DNA of 64,000 nt from Nonomuraea coxensis DSM 45129 (GTDB taxonomy: Bacteria > Actinomycetota > Actinomycetes > Streptosporangiales > Streptosporangiaceae), in the NCBI RefSeq assembly GCF_019397265.1, contig NZ_CP068985.1, positions 4,940,501 through 5,004,500 of the forward strand, read 5' to 3'. The notes beneath the pieces are model-generated. The model saw only the letters and a list, made by a program, of their open reading frames with translations, was not told the origin of the DNA and did not search any database. Below are positions 48,492 to 57,110 of this stretch, in pieces (within the stretch, counting starts at the first letter, position 1; every line of letters begins with the position of its first letter). Made by a program: the position numbers and the translations under genes.

Positions 48492-49046
48492 TCAGGCGAG
48501 GGAGTCGATCCAGCGCTCCAGCCGCCGCCCTTCCGTCCGCATGAGAGCGGGATCGCGGAAGGTGTTGGTGAGCAGCGACACGCCCTGGTACGCGGCCAGC
48601 AGGGCGACCGCGAGCTCCCGCGCGTCGTCGCGTCCCATGGCGGCGAACTGCCGTTCCATCCAGTCGAGCAGCGCGCCCATGACGGTGGCGACGGCCCGGT
48701 CGAGGCCGTCGTCGCGCTTGTCCAGCTCGGAGGCGAGGGTGCCGGTGGGGCAGCCGAAGCGGGCGGTGACGTCGCTCTGCCCGACCCAGCCGCCGACGAG
48801 GGCCTTGAGCCGGTCCTGCGGGGCGGGAAGCCGGTCGAGGCGGTGGATCAGGGCTTCCAGCTCGCGGCCGTGGGTGTCGATGGCGGCCCCGATGAGCTGG
48901 TCCTTGGTCTTGAAGTAGTAGTAGACGTTGCCGACGGGGACGTCGGCGGCGCGGGCGATGTCGGCGAGCGTGGTCTTCTCGACGCCCTGCTCGTGGAGGA
49001 CCCGGGCGGCCGCCGCGGCGAGCCGCTCGCGCTTGCCCGCCCTCAT
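48492..49046 (-). CDS. TetR-family transcriptional regulator
   Basis: The 184-residue protein has an N-terminal HTH (RERLAAAAARVLHEQGVEKT, TLADIARAADVPVGNVYYYF) and a helical ligand domain (GCPTGTLASELDKRDDGLDR, typical of TetR_C_16/YxaF-like members). The ATG at 49046 (MRAGKRERL) is preferred. In-frame GTGs upstream would place the motif TGAGTCAGTCA at 49047 inside the gene. It should repress the divergent PPOX-dehalogenase genes and itself. Confidence 0.9.
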   Translation of the reverse strand: MRAGKRERLAAAAARVLHEQGVEKTTLADIARAADVPVGNVYYYFKTKDQLIGAAIDTHGRELEALIHRLDRLPAPQDRLKALVGGWVGQSDVTARFGCPTGTLASELDKRDDGLDRAVATVMGALLDWMERQFAAMGRDDARELAVALLAAYQGVSLLTNTFRDPALMRTEGRRLERWIDSLA

Positions 49047-49129
49047 TGAGTCAGTCACCTCACTCACTATAGACAACCGCTCCGGCGGCACGCTATGGTC
49101 TCGCCCTGAGTCAGTCAGCTAACTAACTC
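49047..49129. promoter_or_regulatory. duplicated TetR operator between TetR and the PPOX operon
   Basis: TGAGTCAGTCA occurs at 49047-49057, directly before the TetR start, and again at 49107-49117. The second copy is the left half of an imperfect palindrome (49108-49129, 10 of 12 positions paired) ending in TAACTAACTC. Two sites at both gene starts suggest dual repression. Confidence 0.7.
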
Positions 49130-49143
49130 TCCTGGGAGGAACC

Positions 49144-49200
49144 ATGACACTGCCGCACGACCAAGGCGGACGCCGCCTTCCCCGCCGGCCGCGCGGATGA
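49144..49200 (+). CDS. possible 18-residue leader peptide before the PPOX gene
   Basis: ATG at 49144 with GGGAGGA 4-10 bases upstream opens MTLPHDQGGRRLPRRPRG and stops at the TGA that overlaps the next start (ATGA at 49197). Its ribosome site is much stronger than that of the downstream gene, so the leader may couple translation. Alternatively it is the start of an older, longer gene; a shifted frame (ADAAFPAGRADDLAPRVP) also looks protein-like. Confidence 0.4.
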   Translation: MTLPHDQGGRRLPRRPRG

Positions 49201-49586
49201 CCTCGCCCCGCGCGTCCCGGCCGCTGCTCCGCTTCCTCGCCGGGCCGGACGTCGCCACCCTGACCACGCTGCGCCCCGACGGCACCCCGCACGTCACGGC
49301 CGTCCGCTTCACCTGGGATCCCGGCGCGTCCCTGGCCCGTGTGCTGACCGTCGCCGGCGCCCGCAAGACCCGCAACCTCGCGGCCGCCCCGCACGCCGCC
49401 CTCTGCCAGGTGGACGGCTTCCGCTGGGCCACGCTGGAGGGCACCGCCACGGTGTCCGCCGATCGCGGGCGGGTGGCGGAGGCCGTCCGCCGCTACACCC
49501 ACCGCTACGGCTCGCCGCCCCCCGCCCCTCCCGGCCGGGTCGTCGTCGAGATCGCGGTGAGCCGCGTCCTGACCCTCAACCTCTGA
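49197..49586 (+). CDS. pyridoxamine 5'-phosphate oxidase-like (PPOX, F420/FMN-binding) protein
   Basis: The 129-residue split-barrel protein has LLRFLAGPDVATLTTLRPDG, TPHVTAVRFTWDPGASLARV, ARKTRNLAAAPHAALCQVDG and WATLEGTATVSADRGRV. This is the F420-binding TIGR03618 pattern rather than true pyridoxamine oxidase. It may reduce or sequester a flavin/F420-coupled substrate. It is the first main gene of the TetR-controlled operon and is followed 12 bases later by the haloalkane dehalogenase. Confidence 0.87.
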   Translation: MTSPRASRPLLRFLAGPDVATLTTLRPDGTPHVTAVRFTWDPGASLARVLTVAGARKTRNLAAAPHAALCQVDGFRWATLEGTATVSADRGRVAEAVRRYTHRYGSPPPAPPGRVVVEIAVSRVLTLNL

Positions 49587-49598
49587 ACGGAACTCCTC

Positions 49599-50453
49599 AT
49601 GCCCGTACTGAACGTCCTCGGCTCCACCATGTCCTACCGCGAGCTGGGCTCCGGCGCGCCCACCGTCTTCCTGCACGGCAACCCCACCAGCTCCCACCTG
49701 TGGCGCAACGTCATGCCCGCCGCCGGGCCCGGCCGCCACCTGGCCCCCGACCTCATCGGCATGGGCGAGTCGGGCAGGCCGCCCGTCGACTACACCTTTG
49801 CCGACCACGCCCGCTACCTCGACGCCTGGTTCGACGCCCTGGAGCTCGACGACGTACTGCTCGTGGGCCACGACTGGGGCGGCGCGCTGGCCTTCGACTG
49901 GGCCGCCCGCCACCCGGGCCGGGTGCGCGGCATCGCCTTCACCGAAGCCGTCGTCAAGCCCATGAGCTGGGAGGAGTTCCCCGAGGGCGGCCGGGAGCTG
50001 TTCCGGGCGATCAGGACCGAGGGCGTGGGCGAGGCGATGATCCTCGACGACAACGCCTTCCTGCGCGGCCTGCCCGCCACCATGGCCACCCCGCTGGCCG
50101 AGGAGGACCTGGAGGTCTACCTGCGGCCGTACCCGACGAGGGAGAGCCGGCTGCCGCTGCTGCGGTGGCCGCGCTCGATGCCGCTCGGCGGCGAGCCCGC
50201 GGACGTGGTGGCGAGGATGGAGGCGTTCGGACGGTGGGCGGCGGACAGCCCGGAGGTGCCGAAGCTGCTGATCGGCTTCCGGCCGGGCCCGGGATCGATG
50301 TGGACGCCGGAGACCGTGAAGTGGTGCGCCGCCACCATGGCCTCGCTGGAGGTCCGCGAGCACGACGAGGTGGCCGGGCACCACACGCCGGAGGACCGTC
50401 CGCTGGTCATCGCGGCGGACGTGGCCTCCTGGTCGCGAACCTCGACCCGCTGA
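49599..50453 (+). CDS. haloalkane dehalogenase (HLD-II type)
   Basis: The 284-residue enzyme hydrolyses carbon-halogen bonds. HGNPTSSHLWRN supplies the halide-binding Asn28, GHDWGG gives nucleophile Asp92 and the halide-binding Trp93. Glu116 in FTEAVVKP is the catalytic acid of DhaA-like members, and His near residue 264 in VAGHHTPEDRP completes the pentad. Cap-domain and other motifs resemble DhaA closely, so true dehalogenase activity is likely. It is linked to a TetR regulator and PPOX gene, a xenobiotic-responsive arrangement. Confidence 0.92.
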   Translation: MPVLNVLGSTMSYRELGSGAPTVFLHGNPTSSHLWRNVMPAAGPGRHLAPDLIGMGESGRPPVDYTFADHARYLDAWFDALELDDVLLVGHDWGGALAFDWAARHPGRVRGIAFTEAVVKPMSWEEFPEGGRELFRAIRTEGVGEAMILDDNAFLRGLPATMATPLAEEDLEVYLRPYPTRESRLPLLRWPRSMPLGGEPADVVARMEAFGRWAADSPEVPKLLIGFRPGPGSMWTPETVKWCAATMASLEVREHDEVAGHHTPEDRPLVIAADVASWSRTSTR

Positions 50454-50507
50454 CGGCCGCCCGCCTCTACGATCGGAGGGCTGCCACCGGCCCAAGGAGA
50501 ACGAACG

Positions 50508-51449
50508 ATGGTCCAGGACGTCGCCGTCCACGCTCTGATCAGCGCCTTCGCGGGCGAGAACGTCGAGGCCAGGTTCGTCGGCCCGACGACCGTCAGCCTC
50601 AGCCTGCCGGAGATCGGCGACATCCCCGCCGACGTGACGGTCTACACCGAGCACGCCGACCTCCTGCCCCCGTCCGAGATCCCCGGGTTCGCCGCCGAGT
50701 TCGCCCGCGGATTCGTCCAGGGAGTCCGCCGCCACCACAGCCGGGCCCAGGCCGCCCAGGCGTCCGCGGTCGACATCGACCGGCTGCTGGCCGAGGAGTC
50801 GCTGCGGATCCGCCTCTACACCGAGCAGACGCTCGCCGACCCGCCCGGCCTCCTGGAGTCGCTGGTGACCCGCCCGCTCGCGCCTGGCCTGGTCGAGACG
50901 GTGGTCATGGATCTGCCCGACTCCATCGTCCCGCTCAACCGCGCCGATCTCGGTCACCGCGGCGAGAACGAGGTGTTCGGCGCCGCGCTGCGCGCCTCCC
51001 TCCACCGGGAGCCGCACTACGTCGAGACCCATCAGCTCTGGGGCGTGCCGATCACCCACATCGGGCAGACCCACCGCTACATCGGCGCCCACGCGCACGT
51101 GCTCAAGCGGCATCTGCGGCAGGCCGGGCTCGGCGCACTGGTGTCGTTCCCCGTCCCCGAGTACGTGCTGGTGCACATCATCGGCGACGTGCACCTGGTC
51201 GCGGCGATGGAGACGATGCAGTCGCTCAGCCGTACGCATGCCGAGCAGGGCGAGCACCCGCTCACCCCGCAGGTCTACTGGTGGCGGCCGGGCGCGCACG
51301 AGGACCTGCCGGAGGAGCAGGCGCTCGTCAGCGGTCTCGTCCCGGACCTGCGTCCGGTCGAGATCGAGGTGGACCACGAGGAGCGGAGCGTCACCCCCCG
51401 CACCGCCGCGGCCGAGGAGCTGCTCACCCTCTGGACCCACGACATCTGA
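50508..51449 (+). CDS. hypothetical protein (313 residues)
   Basis: The protein (MVQDVAVHALISAFAGENVE, GDIPADVTVYTEHADLLPPS) is not recognised with confidence. Its later part (HYVETHQLWGVPITHIGQTH, GLGALVSFPVPEYVLVHIIG) weakly recalls the DUF1444/YtpQ layout. No signal or membrane segment is visible. It has acidic surface and several His in the middle, but no metal motif can be assigned. It follows the dehalogenase after 54 bp in the same direction. Confidence 0.7.
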   Translation: MVQDVAVHALISAFAGENVEARFVGPTTVSLSLPEIGDIPADVTVYTEHADLLPPSEIPGFAAEFARGFVQGVRRHHSRAQAAQASAVDIDRLLAEESLRIRLYTEQTLADPPGLLESLVTRPLAPGLVETVVMDLPDSIVPLNRADLGHRGENEVFGAALRASLHREPHYVETHQLWGVPITHIGQTHRYIGAHAHVLKRHLRQAGLGALVSFPVPEYVLVHIIGDVHLVAAMETMQSLSRTHAEQGEHPLTPQVYWWRPGAHEDLPEEQALVSGLVPDLRPVEIEVDHEERSVTPRTAAAEELLTLWTHDI

Positions 51450-51453
51450 CCGG

Positions 51454-52872
51454 TCACGCGCCCCGGAGCGCGCGGTCGGCCTCCGCCACGAGGGCCGCGC
51501 CGCGGTACGGCTGCCAGGCCGTCCGCAGCTCGCGCAGCTCGCCCCGGACGCGGGCCGAGGCCACCAGCCGGACGTCCTCGCTCAGCCCGAGCACGGTCAC
51601 CGCGGCCCGCTCGACGTCCCCGGCGCGCAGGAAGGCGTGCGCCGCGCGCAGCCCGATGAGCGTGCGGGTGCGCCGCTCGACGGGGCGGCGGGCGTCCATG
51701 GAGGCGGCGAAGTGGCGGGCCGCCCCGGCGTGGTCGCCGAGCCTGGTCAGGGTCAGCCCGATCTGGTGCTCCAGTGACTCGCGCCGGTAGTTGCCCGTCC
51801 ACTCCGACTCGGGGCGGGAGTCGGCGCGTTCGAGCTGGGTCTCGGTGCGGTGCAGCAGGCTCAGCGCGTCGTGGCGGGTGCCGGCGGCGGCGTGCGCCTC
51901 GGCGCGCATGCCGGTGACCCACGCCTGCGTACGCGGCGGTCCGTGCCCGCCGAGCGCGGAGGCCGCCGCCTCGGCGAGGGCCAGCGCCTCCTCGTCGTGG
52001 CCCAGCTCGGCGGCCTGCACGGCCATGCTCCGCAGCGCGGTCGCGCGCAGGACGAGGTCGCCGGCCTCGTCGGCGAGCCGGACGGCGCTGATGTAGTAGC
52101 GCTGGGCCAGGGCGTTCGCGCCGGCGTCCATCGCCATGTAAGCGGCCAGGTAGCTCAGCTCGGCGGCGGCACCGAACAGGTCGGGGCGGCGGCGGCCGGT
52201 CGTGCCGTGCAGCAGCGGCGTGACCTCCCGCGCCAGGTAGGCGGCCACGGCGGCGCGGGCGTGGCCGCCGCCGTACTGGTCGTCGAGGTCGGCGAAGCCG
52301 GCGGTCGCGGCGCGGATCCTGGTGACGTCGGCCGCGCCCGCCCTGGCCGGGGCCCGGCCGCCGGACGCGATCAGCGCGGCGGCCCCCGCGGCGACCCCCG
52401 CAGCGACCTCCGCCGCGACCTCCGCGGCGGCCGGGACGCGCGCGCCGGCCGCCAGGCCCGAGAGCGCGGCCAGCGTGAACGTGCCCGCCGTGAGCACCGT
52501 GCGCCGGTTCAGCAGGTCGTCCTCCCCCAGCGTGGCCAGGCGGGCCACCGGGTCGCCGCGCCAGGGGTCGCCCCGCCAGGGGTCGTCGGGCTGCACGACC
52601 CCCGGGTCCGGCCAGCCGAGGTGCGCGGCGGTCAGGTCGGTCCGGCCCAGCCGCCGCCGGAACGCCTCCACCACCGCGGCCACCGCCTCCGGACGCGGGA
52701 CGGTGCCGGTCAGCCAGTGCCCGACGGCCGAGCGGTCGTAGTGGAGGCGGTCGCCGTTCGCGGCGGCGGCGGCGTTGACGTGGCGGGCGAGGGCGGCGTG
52801 CGTCCAGGCGGCCTGCTCGATCAGCGCGGCCAGGGCCCGGTTGGCGACGGGGTGGGTGCGGCGGGGCGGCAT
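51454..52872 (-). CDS. XRE-like regulator with TPR domain
   Basis: The 472-residue protein starts MPPRRTHPVANRALAALIEQ. An N-terminal XRE-type fold (TAALARHVNAAAAANGDRL-like helix-turn-helix, GHWLTGTVPRPEAVAAVVEA) is followed by a repeat (PWRGDP twice), a Val/Ala-rich segment and TPR helices (YYISAVRLADEAGDLVLRAT, DHAGAARHFAASMDARRPVE). This layout matches the actinomycete developmental regulators that pair a DNA-binding head with TPRs. It is divergent from the ATP-grasp-like gene and separated by a region with direct and inverted repeats. Confidence 0.88.
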   Translation of the reverse strand: MPPRRTHPVANRALAALIEQAAWTHAALARHVNAAAAANGDRLHYDRSAVGHWLTGTVPRPEAVAAVVEAFRRRLGRTDLTAAHLGWPDPGVVQPDDPWRGDPWRGDPVARLATLGEDDLLNRRTVLTAGTFTLAALSGLAAGARVPAAAEVAAEVAAGVAAGAAALIASGGRAPARAGAADVTRIRAATAGFADLDDQYGGGHARAAVAAYLAREVTPLLHGTTGRRRPDLFGAAAELSYLAAYMAMDAGANALAQRYYISAVRLADEAGDLVLRATALRSMAVQAAELGHDEEALALAEAAASALGGHGPPRTQAWVTGMRAEAHAAAGTRHDALSLLHRTETQLERADSRPESEWTGNYRRESLEHQIGLTLTRLGDHAGAARHFAASMDARRPVERRTRTLIGLRAAHAFLRAGDVERAAVTVLGLSEDVRLVASARVRGELRELRTAWQPYRGAALVAEADRALRGA

Positions 52873-52877
52873 CGCAT

Positions 52878-52928
52878 CTTCACATCGCTTCACATCCTGG
52901 TGCCCTCGACTCTGCGCTCCACGCAGAG
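52878..52928. promoter_or_regulatory. regulatory repeats between the TPR regulator and the ATP-grasp gene
   Basis: CTTCACATC is directly repeated (52878-52886 and 52888-52896), just upstream of the regulator's start. CTCTGCG-CTCCA-CGCAGAG (52910-52928) is a perfect 7-bp-arm inverted repeat farther upstream. Both are placed for control of the divergent genes. Confidence 0.55.
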
Positions 52929-52975
52929 CACCGTCAATAGTGCGGACCGTGACACAGCGTTCCGAAGGATGATTT

Positions 52976-54595
52976 ATGTCGGGGGGCAGCGACATGAACG
53001 GACAGCAGGAGAAACGAACGCCCCGCCACAGCGGCGCGGTCGCCGCCAGTGACCGGACGCCCGGCGACCGGGCCACCTACGACCGGGCCCCCGGCGACCG
53101 GGGCTCCGGCGCCTGGGCCTCCGGCGACCGGGCCTCCAGCGCCCGGGACCCCTGGGCGGCGCGGTGGGACGCCGAGGCCGTGCGGGAGGAGGTGCTGGCC
53201 GGCCGGCCTCTGGTCGTCGTGGACCGGTGCACGAGCGCGCTGCGCACCGGCTACACCGGCCCGTCCGCCGTGGGGGCGCTGCGGCCGGCGCTCGCCATCG
53301 GCTGCTACGCCGCCTGGGACCCCGCCCAGGCGGACCTGGTCGTCGCGGCCGAGGACCGCACCCGCGTCCGCTCCGTGGCCGAGCGCCACGGCTGGCCCCG
53401 CCGGGTACGCCACGAGGCCGCCCGGCACCTGCTCAAGCTCGACCGCCCGCCGGTCGTCGTCACCGGCGGCGCGGACGTCCGGCTCGGCGAGCTGGCCGGC
53501 CCCGGCGGCACGCCCGCCGCGATCGATCCCGGCGTACGGTTCACGCTGGAGTCCAAGCCGCTGCTCGACGACCTCCTGCGCGCCGCCGGGGTGCCCGCCG
53601 TGGCGCGGGTCCGCAGCATGCACGTGGACCGGCTGCCGTCGCCGGCCGAGCTGCGGCGGGCCGTCGGGGCCGAGCGCGTGGTGGTGCAGGCGGGCGGGCC
53701 CGGCGGGAGCGGCACGGTGATCGTGTCCGGGGAGGCGGACATGGGCCGCGCGGCGCGGCTGCTCGGGCCGTACCGGGTGGCCGCGTACGTGGACGGCTGG
53801 CCGGTCGCGATCACCGTGCTCAGCGTGCCGGACGGCAAGGGCGGCGTCCACGTGTACGCCGACCGGCCCGCGCACCTCACGACCGGCGTCACCGAGCCGT
53901 CCGCCGGCCCCGTGAGCGCCGCCGGTGCCGACTGGTCGCGGCCCTGGCCCGCGCCCGCCGCCGCGCTGCTCGTCGAGTGCGCCGAACGGGTGGCGCTCTG
54001 GGCCTGGCGGAGGTACGGGGCCGCCGGGATGTTCGGCGTGGACGCGCTCCTCACGCCGGACGAGCGGGTCCGCCTGACCGCCCTGCGGTGGCGGCGGCAG
54101 CGGCGCGACGAGGTGGAGGCGGTCAACCAGCAGGCGGTGGGGCTGCCGCCGTTCGTGCTGGGGCAGCTCGCGGTGATGCTCGGCCGGCCGGTGGGCTGGC
54201 TCGGCGACCCGGCGGAGTTCAACCAGCTCACGCTGCTGCGCGCCACCCAGCAGGGCGGGCCGTTCGCGGTGCGGCTGCGCCTGGCCGAGGGGCCGCCGGT
54301 CCGGATGGCGGGCGGGCAGGGCTCCGGCGTCTACCGGCTCGGCCGGGACGGGCGGGCGCGCTGGGTGCGGCGGGCCGCGCATCCGGCGCAGGCACGCTGC
54401 GACGACGGTGAGTTCCTGCTGGCCGACCTGCCCGGGCCCGGCATCGCCTGCCACCCCGGGGCCGATCTGGGCACGCTGGAAGGGGTGACCGGGGGCGGGA
54501 CGCCGCCGTTCCACGGGCCGGCGAGCGTGTCGCCGTTCACCCGGGGGATCCTGTCGGCCGTGAGCGGGCTCCTCGTGCCGTGGACCCGGCCGTAG
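52976..54595 (+). CDS. ATP-grasp-like protein with a degenerate catalytic motif
   Basis: The 539-residue protein has a 55-residue Gly/Asp/Arg/Ala-rich disordered N-terminus (repeated AxGDRA units). An ATP-grasp-like core follows: ESKPLLDDLLRAAGVPAVAR (activating region), VVVQAGGPGGSGTVIVSGEA (nucleotide loop), YRVAAYVDGWPVAITVLSVP and YGAAGMFGVDALLTPDERV. Where ATP-grasps have E-x-N-x-R for Mg2+, this reads TALRWRRQRRDEVEAVNQQA, so the Glu and Asn appear to be lost, while the following NQQAVGLPPFVLGQLAVMLG is conserved. The ATG at 52976 has AAGGA upstream; 52994 is the alternative. A regulatory or peptide-binding role is possible. Confidence 0.75.
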   Translation: MSGGSDMNGQQEKRTPRHSGAVAASDRTPGDRATYDRAPGDRGSGAWASGDRASSARDPWAARWDAEAVREEVLAGRPLVVVDRCTSALRTGYTGPSAVGALRPALAIGCYAAWDPAQADLVVAAEDRTRVRSVAERHGWPRRVRHEAARHLLKLDRPPVVVTGGADVRLGELAGPGGTPAAIDPGVRFTLESKPLLDDLLRAAGVPAVARVRSMHVDRLPSPAELRRAVGAERVVVQAGGPGGSGTVIVSGEADMGRAARLLGPYRVAAYVDGWPVAITVLSVPDGKGGVHVYADRPAHLTTGVTEPSAGPVSAAGADWSRPWPAPAAALLVECAERVALWAWRRYGAAGMFGVDALLTPDERVRLTALRWRRQRRDEVEAVNQQAVGLPPFVLGQLAVMLGRPVGWLGDPAEFNQLTLLRATQQGGPFAVRLRLAEGPPVRMAGGQGSGVYRLGRDGRARWVRRAAHPAQARCDDGEFLLADLPGPGIACHPGADLGTLEGVTGGGTPPFHGPASVSPFTRGILSAVSGLLVPWTRP

Positions 54596-54692
54596 CGCCG
54601 CGGCGCCGCCGGAGACGACCTCGCGTACGACAGGTTCCGCGAGGGTTGGCACCATGAGCGGTGTCGGGGTGGTGAGGCGAAGGAGCAGGGCG

Positions 54693-55649
54693 ATGCCGCG
54701 TACCTGGTTGACCGATCGGTTCGGGCTGGACGTGCCGCTGGTGGGGGCGCCGATGGCGGGGGTCGGCGACGGGAGGCTGGCGGCGGCCGTGTCCGCGGCG
54801 GGCGCGCTGGGCATGTTCGGCGTGCCGGCGAACGCGCCAGGCTCGTGGGTGGCCGAGCAGGCCGCCGTCGCGGCCGGGAGCGGGCGGCCGTACGGGATCG
54901 GGCTGATGGCGTGGGCGCTGCCGGACAGCCCCGGGCAGCTCGACGCGGTGCTCGCCGCCCGGCCCGCCCTCGTCTCCGTCAGCTACGGCGACCTCGCCCC
55001 GTACGTGGAGCCGCTGCGCGGCGCGGGCATCACCGTCGCCGCCCAGGCGGGCACCACGGAGGAGGCGCTGGCCGCCGAACGCGCAGGCGTGGACGTCGTC
55101 GTGGCGCGGGGCGGCGAGGGCGGCGGGCACGGGCGCGACGAGGTCGCGACCCTGCCGTTGCTGCAGAGCGTCCTGGACGCGGTGAACGTCCCGGTGCTCG
55201 CGGCGGGCGGCGTCGCGACGGCGCGCGGCCTCGCCGCCGTGCTGGCGGCCGGGGCCGAGGGCGGATGGGCGGGGACGGCGTTCCTCGGCTGCGCCGAGAC
55301 GACCCTCGCCGGGCCGGCCCGGGCGCGGCTGCTCGCCGCCGGCGAGACCGGCACCGCCTACGGGCGGGTCTTCGACGTGGCCCAGCGCCTGGCCTGGCCG
55401 CCGGAGTACGGAGGGCGGGCCCTGCGCAACGCCTTCTTCGACCGGTGGCACGGCAGGGAGGAGGAGCTGGGCGAGGACGAGGGGGCGCGCGCCGAGCTGA
55501 CGGCCGCCCGGCGGGACGGCGACTACGACACCGCGTACGTGTACGCCGGGCAGGCGGTCGGCCTGGTGCGGCACGAGCGCCCGGCCGCCGAGGTGGTGGC
55601 CGGGTTCGCGGCGGTGGACGAGCTCCTGTCCCGCTTCGCCCGGCCCTGA
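54693..55649 (+). CDS. nitronate monooxygenase (NMO/NPD family)
   Basis: The 318-residue FMN enzyme has FGLDVPLVGAPMAGVGDGRL, AAAVSAAGALGMFGV, ITVAAQAGTTEEALAAERAG, VDVVVARGGEGGGHGRDEVA (catalytic His in GGHGR) and VPVLAAGGVATARGLAAVLA plus GTAFLGCAET. The pattern is that of class I NMO. GAAGGAG lies 7 bases before the ATG at 54693; an ATG at 54654 is less likely. It ends before a convergent hydrolase. Confidence 0.92.
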   Translation: MPRTWLTDRFGLDVPLVGAPMAGVGDGRLAAAVSAAGALGMFGVPANAPGSWVAEQAAVAAGSGRPYGIGLMAWALPDSPGQLDAVLAARPALVSVSYGDLAPYVEPLRGAGITVAAQAGTTEEALAAERAGVDVVVARGGEGGGHGRDEVATLPLLQSVLDAVNVPVLAAGGVATARGLAAVLAAGAEGGWAGTAFLGCAETTLAGPARARLLAAGETGTAYGRVFDVAQRLAWPPEYGGRALRNAFFDRWHGREEELGEDEGARAELTAARRDGDYDTAYVYAGQAVGLVRHERPAAEVVAGFAAVDELLSRFARP

Positions 55650-55669
55650 CGCCGGCGGCCGTCACGGGA

Positions 55670-56335
55670 TCAGGGGGCGGCCGGCAGGACTCCCGCCAGG
55701 TAGGCGGCCAGTTCCGCGGGTCGCGACAGCATCACCATGTGGCCGCCGGGCATCTCGTCGGGGGTGATGCCGAGCCGTTCCCCGACGTGCCGGCGGACGA
55801 AGCCGGGGGTGAAGAACCGGTCGTCGCGGCAGAGCAGGTATCTCGTCGGCACGTCCGGCCAGGCGGGCAGGGGCCACGGCTCGCGGCCCGCCCGGTCCAC
55901 GCTCACGGTCGCGGCGAGCGCGCCGTCGTGGTCCGCCACCCGCCGGGCCAGGTCGCGGGGGACGTCGTGGAAGTAGAGCTCGTGCTCGTCGTCGATGCCG
56001 GACGGGGGCCGCCCGCTGCGCTCCCACCAGTCGTCCGGCGGCTCGCCCGGGGCCGGGATCATGGCGGTCACCAGGACGAGCGCGGCGGCCGGCGCGCGGG
56101 CGCAGACGAGCGGGGCGACGAAGCCGCCCCAGGAGTGGGCCACCACCACGAGAGGCCGGCGCCCGCCGGCCGCCCGGACGACGGCGTCGGCGTAGTCCCA
56201 GAGCCCCGACCGCGGGTCGGACATCGGCAGGTCCACCGCGACCGTGTCGTGGCCGCGGTCACGCAGCTCCGCCTCGACCAGGTGCCAGTCGAAGGCGCTC
56301 CCGCCGCCGCCGTGGATGAGTGCGAAAGTCGTCAT
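55670..56335 (-). CDS. alpha/beta hydrolase (small esterase-like)
   Basis: The 221-residue protein begins MTTFALIHGGGGSAFDWHLV, with HGGGG oxyanion motif. AHSWGGFVAPL is the nucleophile elbow (Ser in SWG), and GGHMVMLSRPAELAAYL supplies the His. This is the same overall family as the transposon-split hydrolase at the window start (EstC/methylesterase-like), but the two sequences are clearly distinct. No membrane or signal segment is present. Confidence 0.87.
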   Translation of the reverse strand: MTTFALIHGGGGSAFDWHLVEAELRDRGHDTVAVDLPMSDPRSGLWDYADAVVRAAGGRRPLVVVAHSWGGFVAPLVCARAPAAALVLVTAMIPAPGEPPDDWWERSGRPPSGIDDEHELYFHDVPRDLARRVADHDGALAATVSVDRAGREPWPLPAWPDVPTRYLLCRDDRFFTPGFVRRHVGERLGITPDEMPGGHMVMLSRPAELAAYLAGVLPAAP

Positions 56336-56428
56336 GCCGGTGGAGACCCGCGGCGGCGTCCGAACTCATCGGGCGGGCGAGTCCTGGCCCCCGTCCGTGG
56401 CGGCCGTGTGGCCGCGGGGGCTGCCCCC

Positions 56429-57028
56429 TTACGGCACTTCCTGGGCGGTCTCGGCGGGCCTGCCGTAGGTGACGGAACGGCGTACCGGCGCGGGCGCCGC
56501 CGCGTGCAGGGCGGCGTCGGGCCGCGCCCCGAGCGCGTCGTTCACGGTCGAGAACGCCAGCCGTAACGCGACGAACGCCGTCATCGCGAAGATCTGCCCG
56601 TCGCCGAACCCCGCCGCCCGCAGCTCCTCCACGTCCTCGGGCCGGGTGGCGCTGGGGTCGCGGGCCACCTTCCGCGCCCACGCGGCCATCGCCCGCTCGG
56701 GCTCCTCCAGCCCGGCGTCGTCGCCGCGCAGCAGCCCGCCCGCCGCCTCGGCCCCTGCGACCTCCGCGAGCCTGGTCCCCCAGGCCAGCGAGCAGTAGGA
56801 GTCGCCGATCGTGGAGGCGCACGCGGTGACCAGCACGGCGCGTTGCCGCAGCGTCAGCCCGCCGGCCGCGGCCACGCCGCCGATCAGGCCGAACAGCTCG
56901 CCCTGCGCCTCCGGCTGGTACGCCCACAGCCGGGACAGGTTCATCACGTACCCGTGGTCGGCCAGGTCCTCGTCGTAGAGCCGCTGGGCCGCGTCGCCGA
57001 GTTCGGGCTCGGGAAGGAAGTTGCTCAT
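56429..57028 (-). CDS. carboxymuconolactone decarboxylase/AhpD-like family protein
   Basis: The 199-residue protein has LTLRQRAVLVTACASTIGDS followed by YCSLAWGTRLAEVAGAEAAG, an AhpD/CMD-like helical segment with two Cys eight residues apart. Classical AhpD has Cys-x2-Cys; here the spacing is wider, so a peroxidase role is uncertain. The rest is helical (EEPERAMAAWARKVARDPSA, FGDGQIFAMTAFVALRLAFS). The start ATG lies at 57028. Confidence 0.78.
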   Translation of the reverse strand: MSNFLPEPELGDAAQRLYDEDLADHGYVMNLSRLWAYQPEAQGELFGLIGGVAAAGGLTLRQRAVLVTACASTIGDSYCSLAWGTRLAEVAGAEAAGGLLRGDDAGLEEPERAMAAWARKVARDPSATRPEDVEELRAAGFGDGQIFAMTAFVALRLAFSTVNDALGARPDAALHAAAPAPVRRSVTYGRPAETAQEVP

Positions 57029-57110
57029 GCCACCGCCAGTGCCGCGTCGGTGCCGGACGCTCCGTCCGGCACTTCAGCATGCCCGCTTCCCGCGCGCGGG
57101 CACAGGCCCA

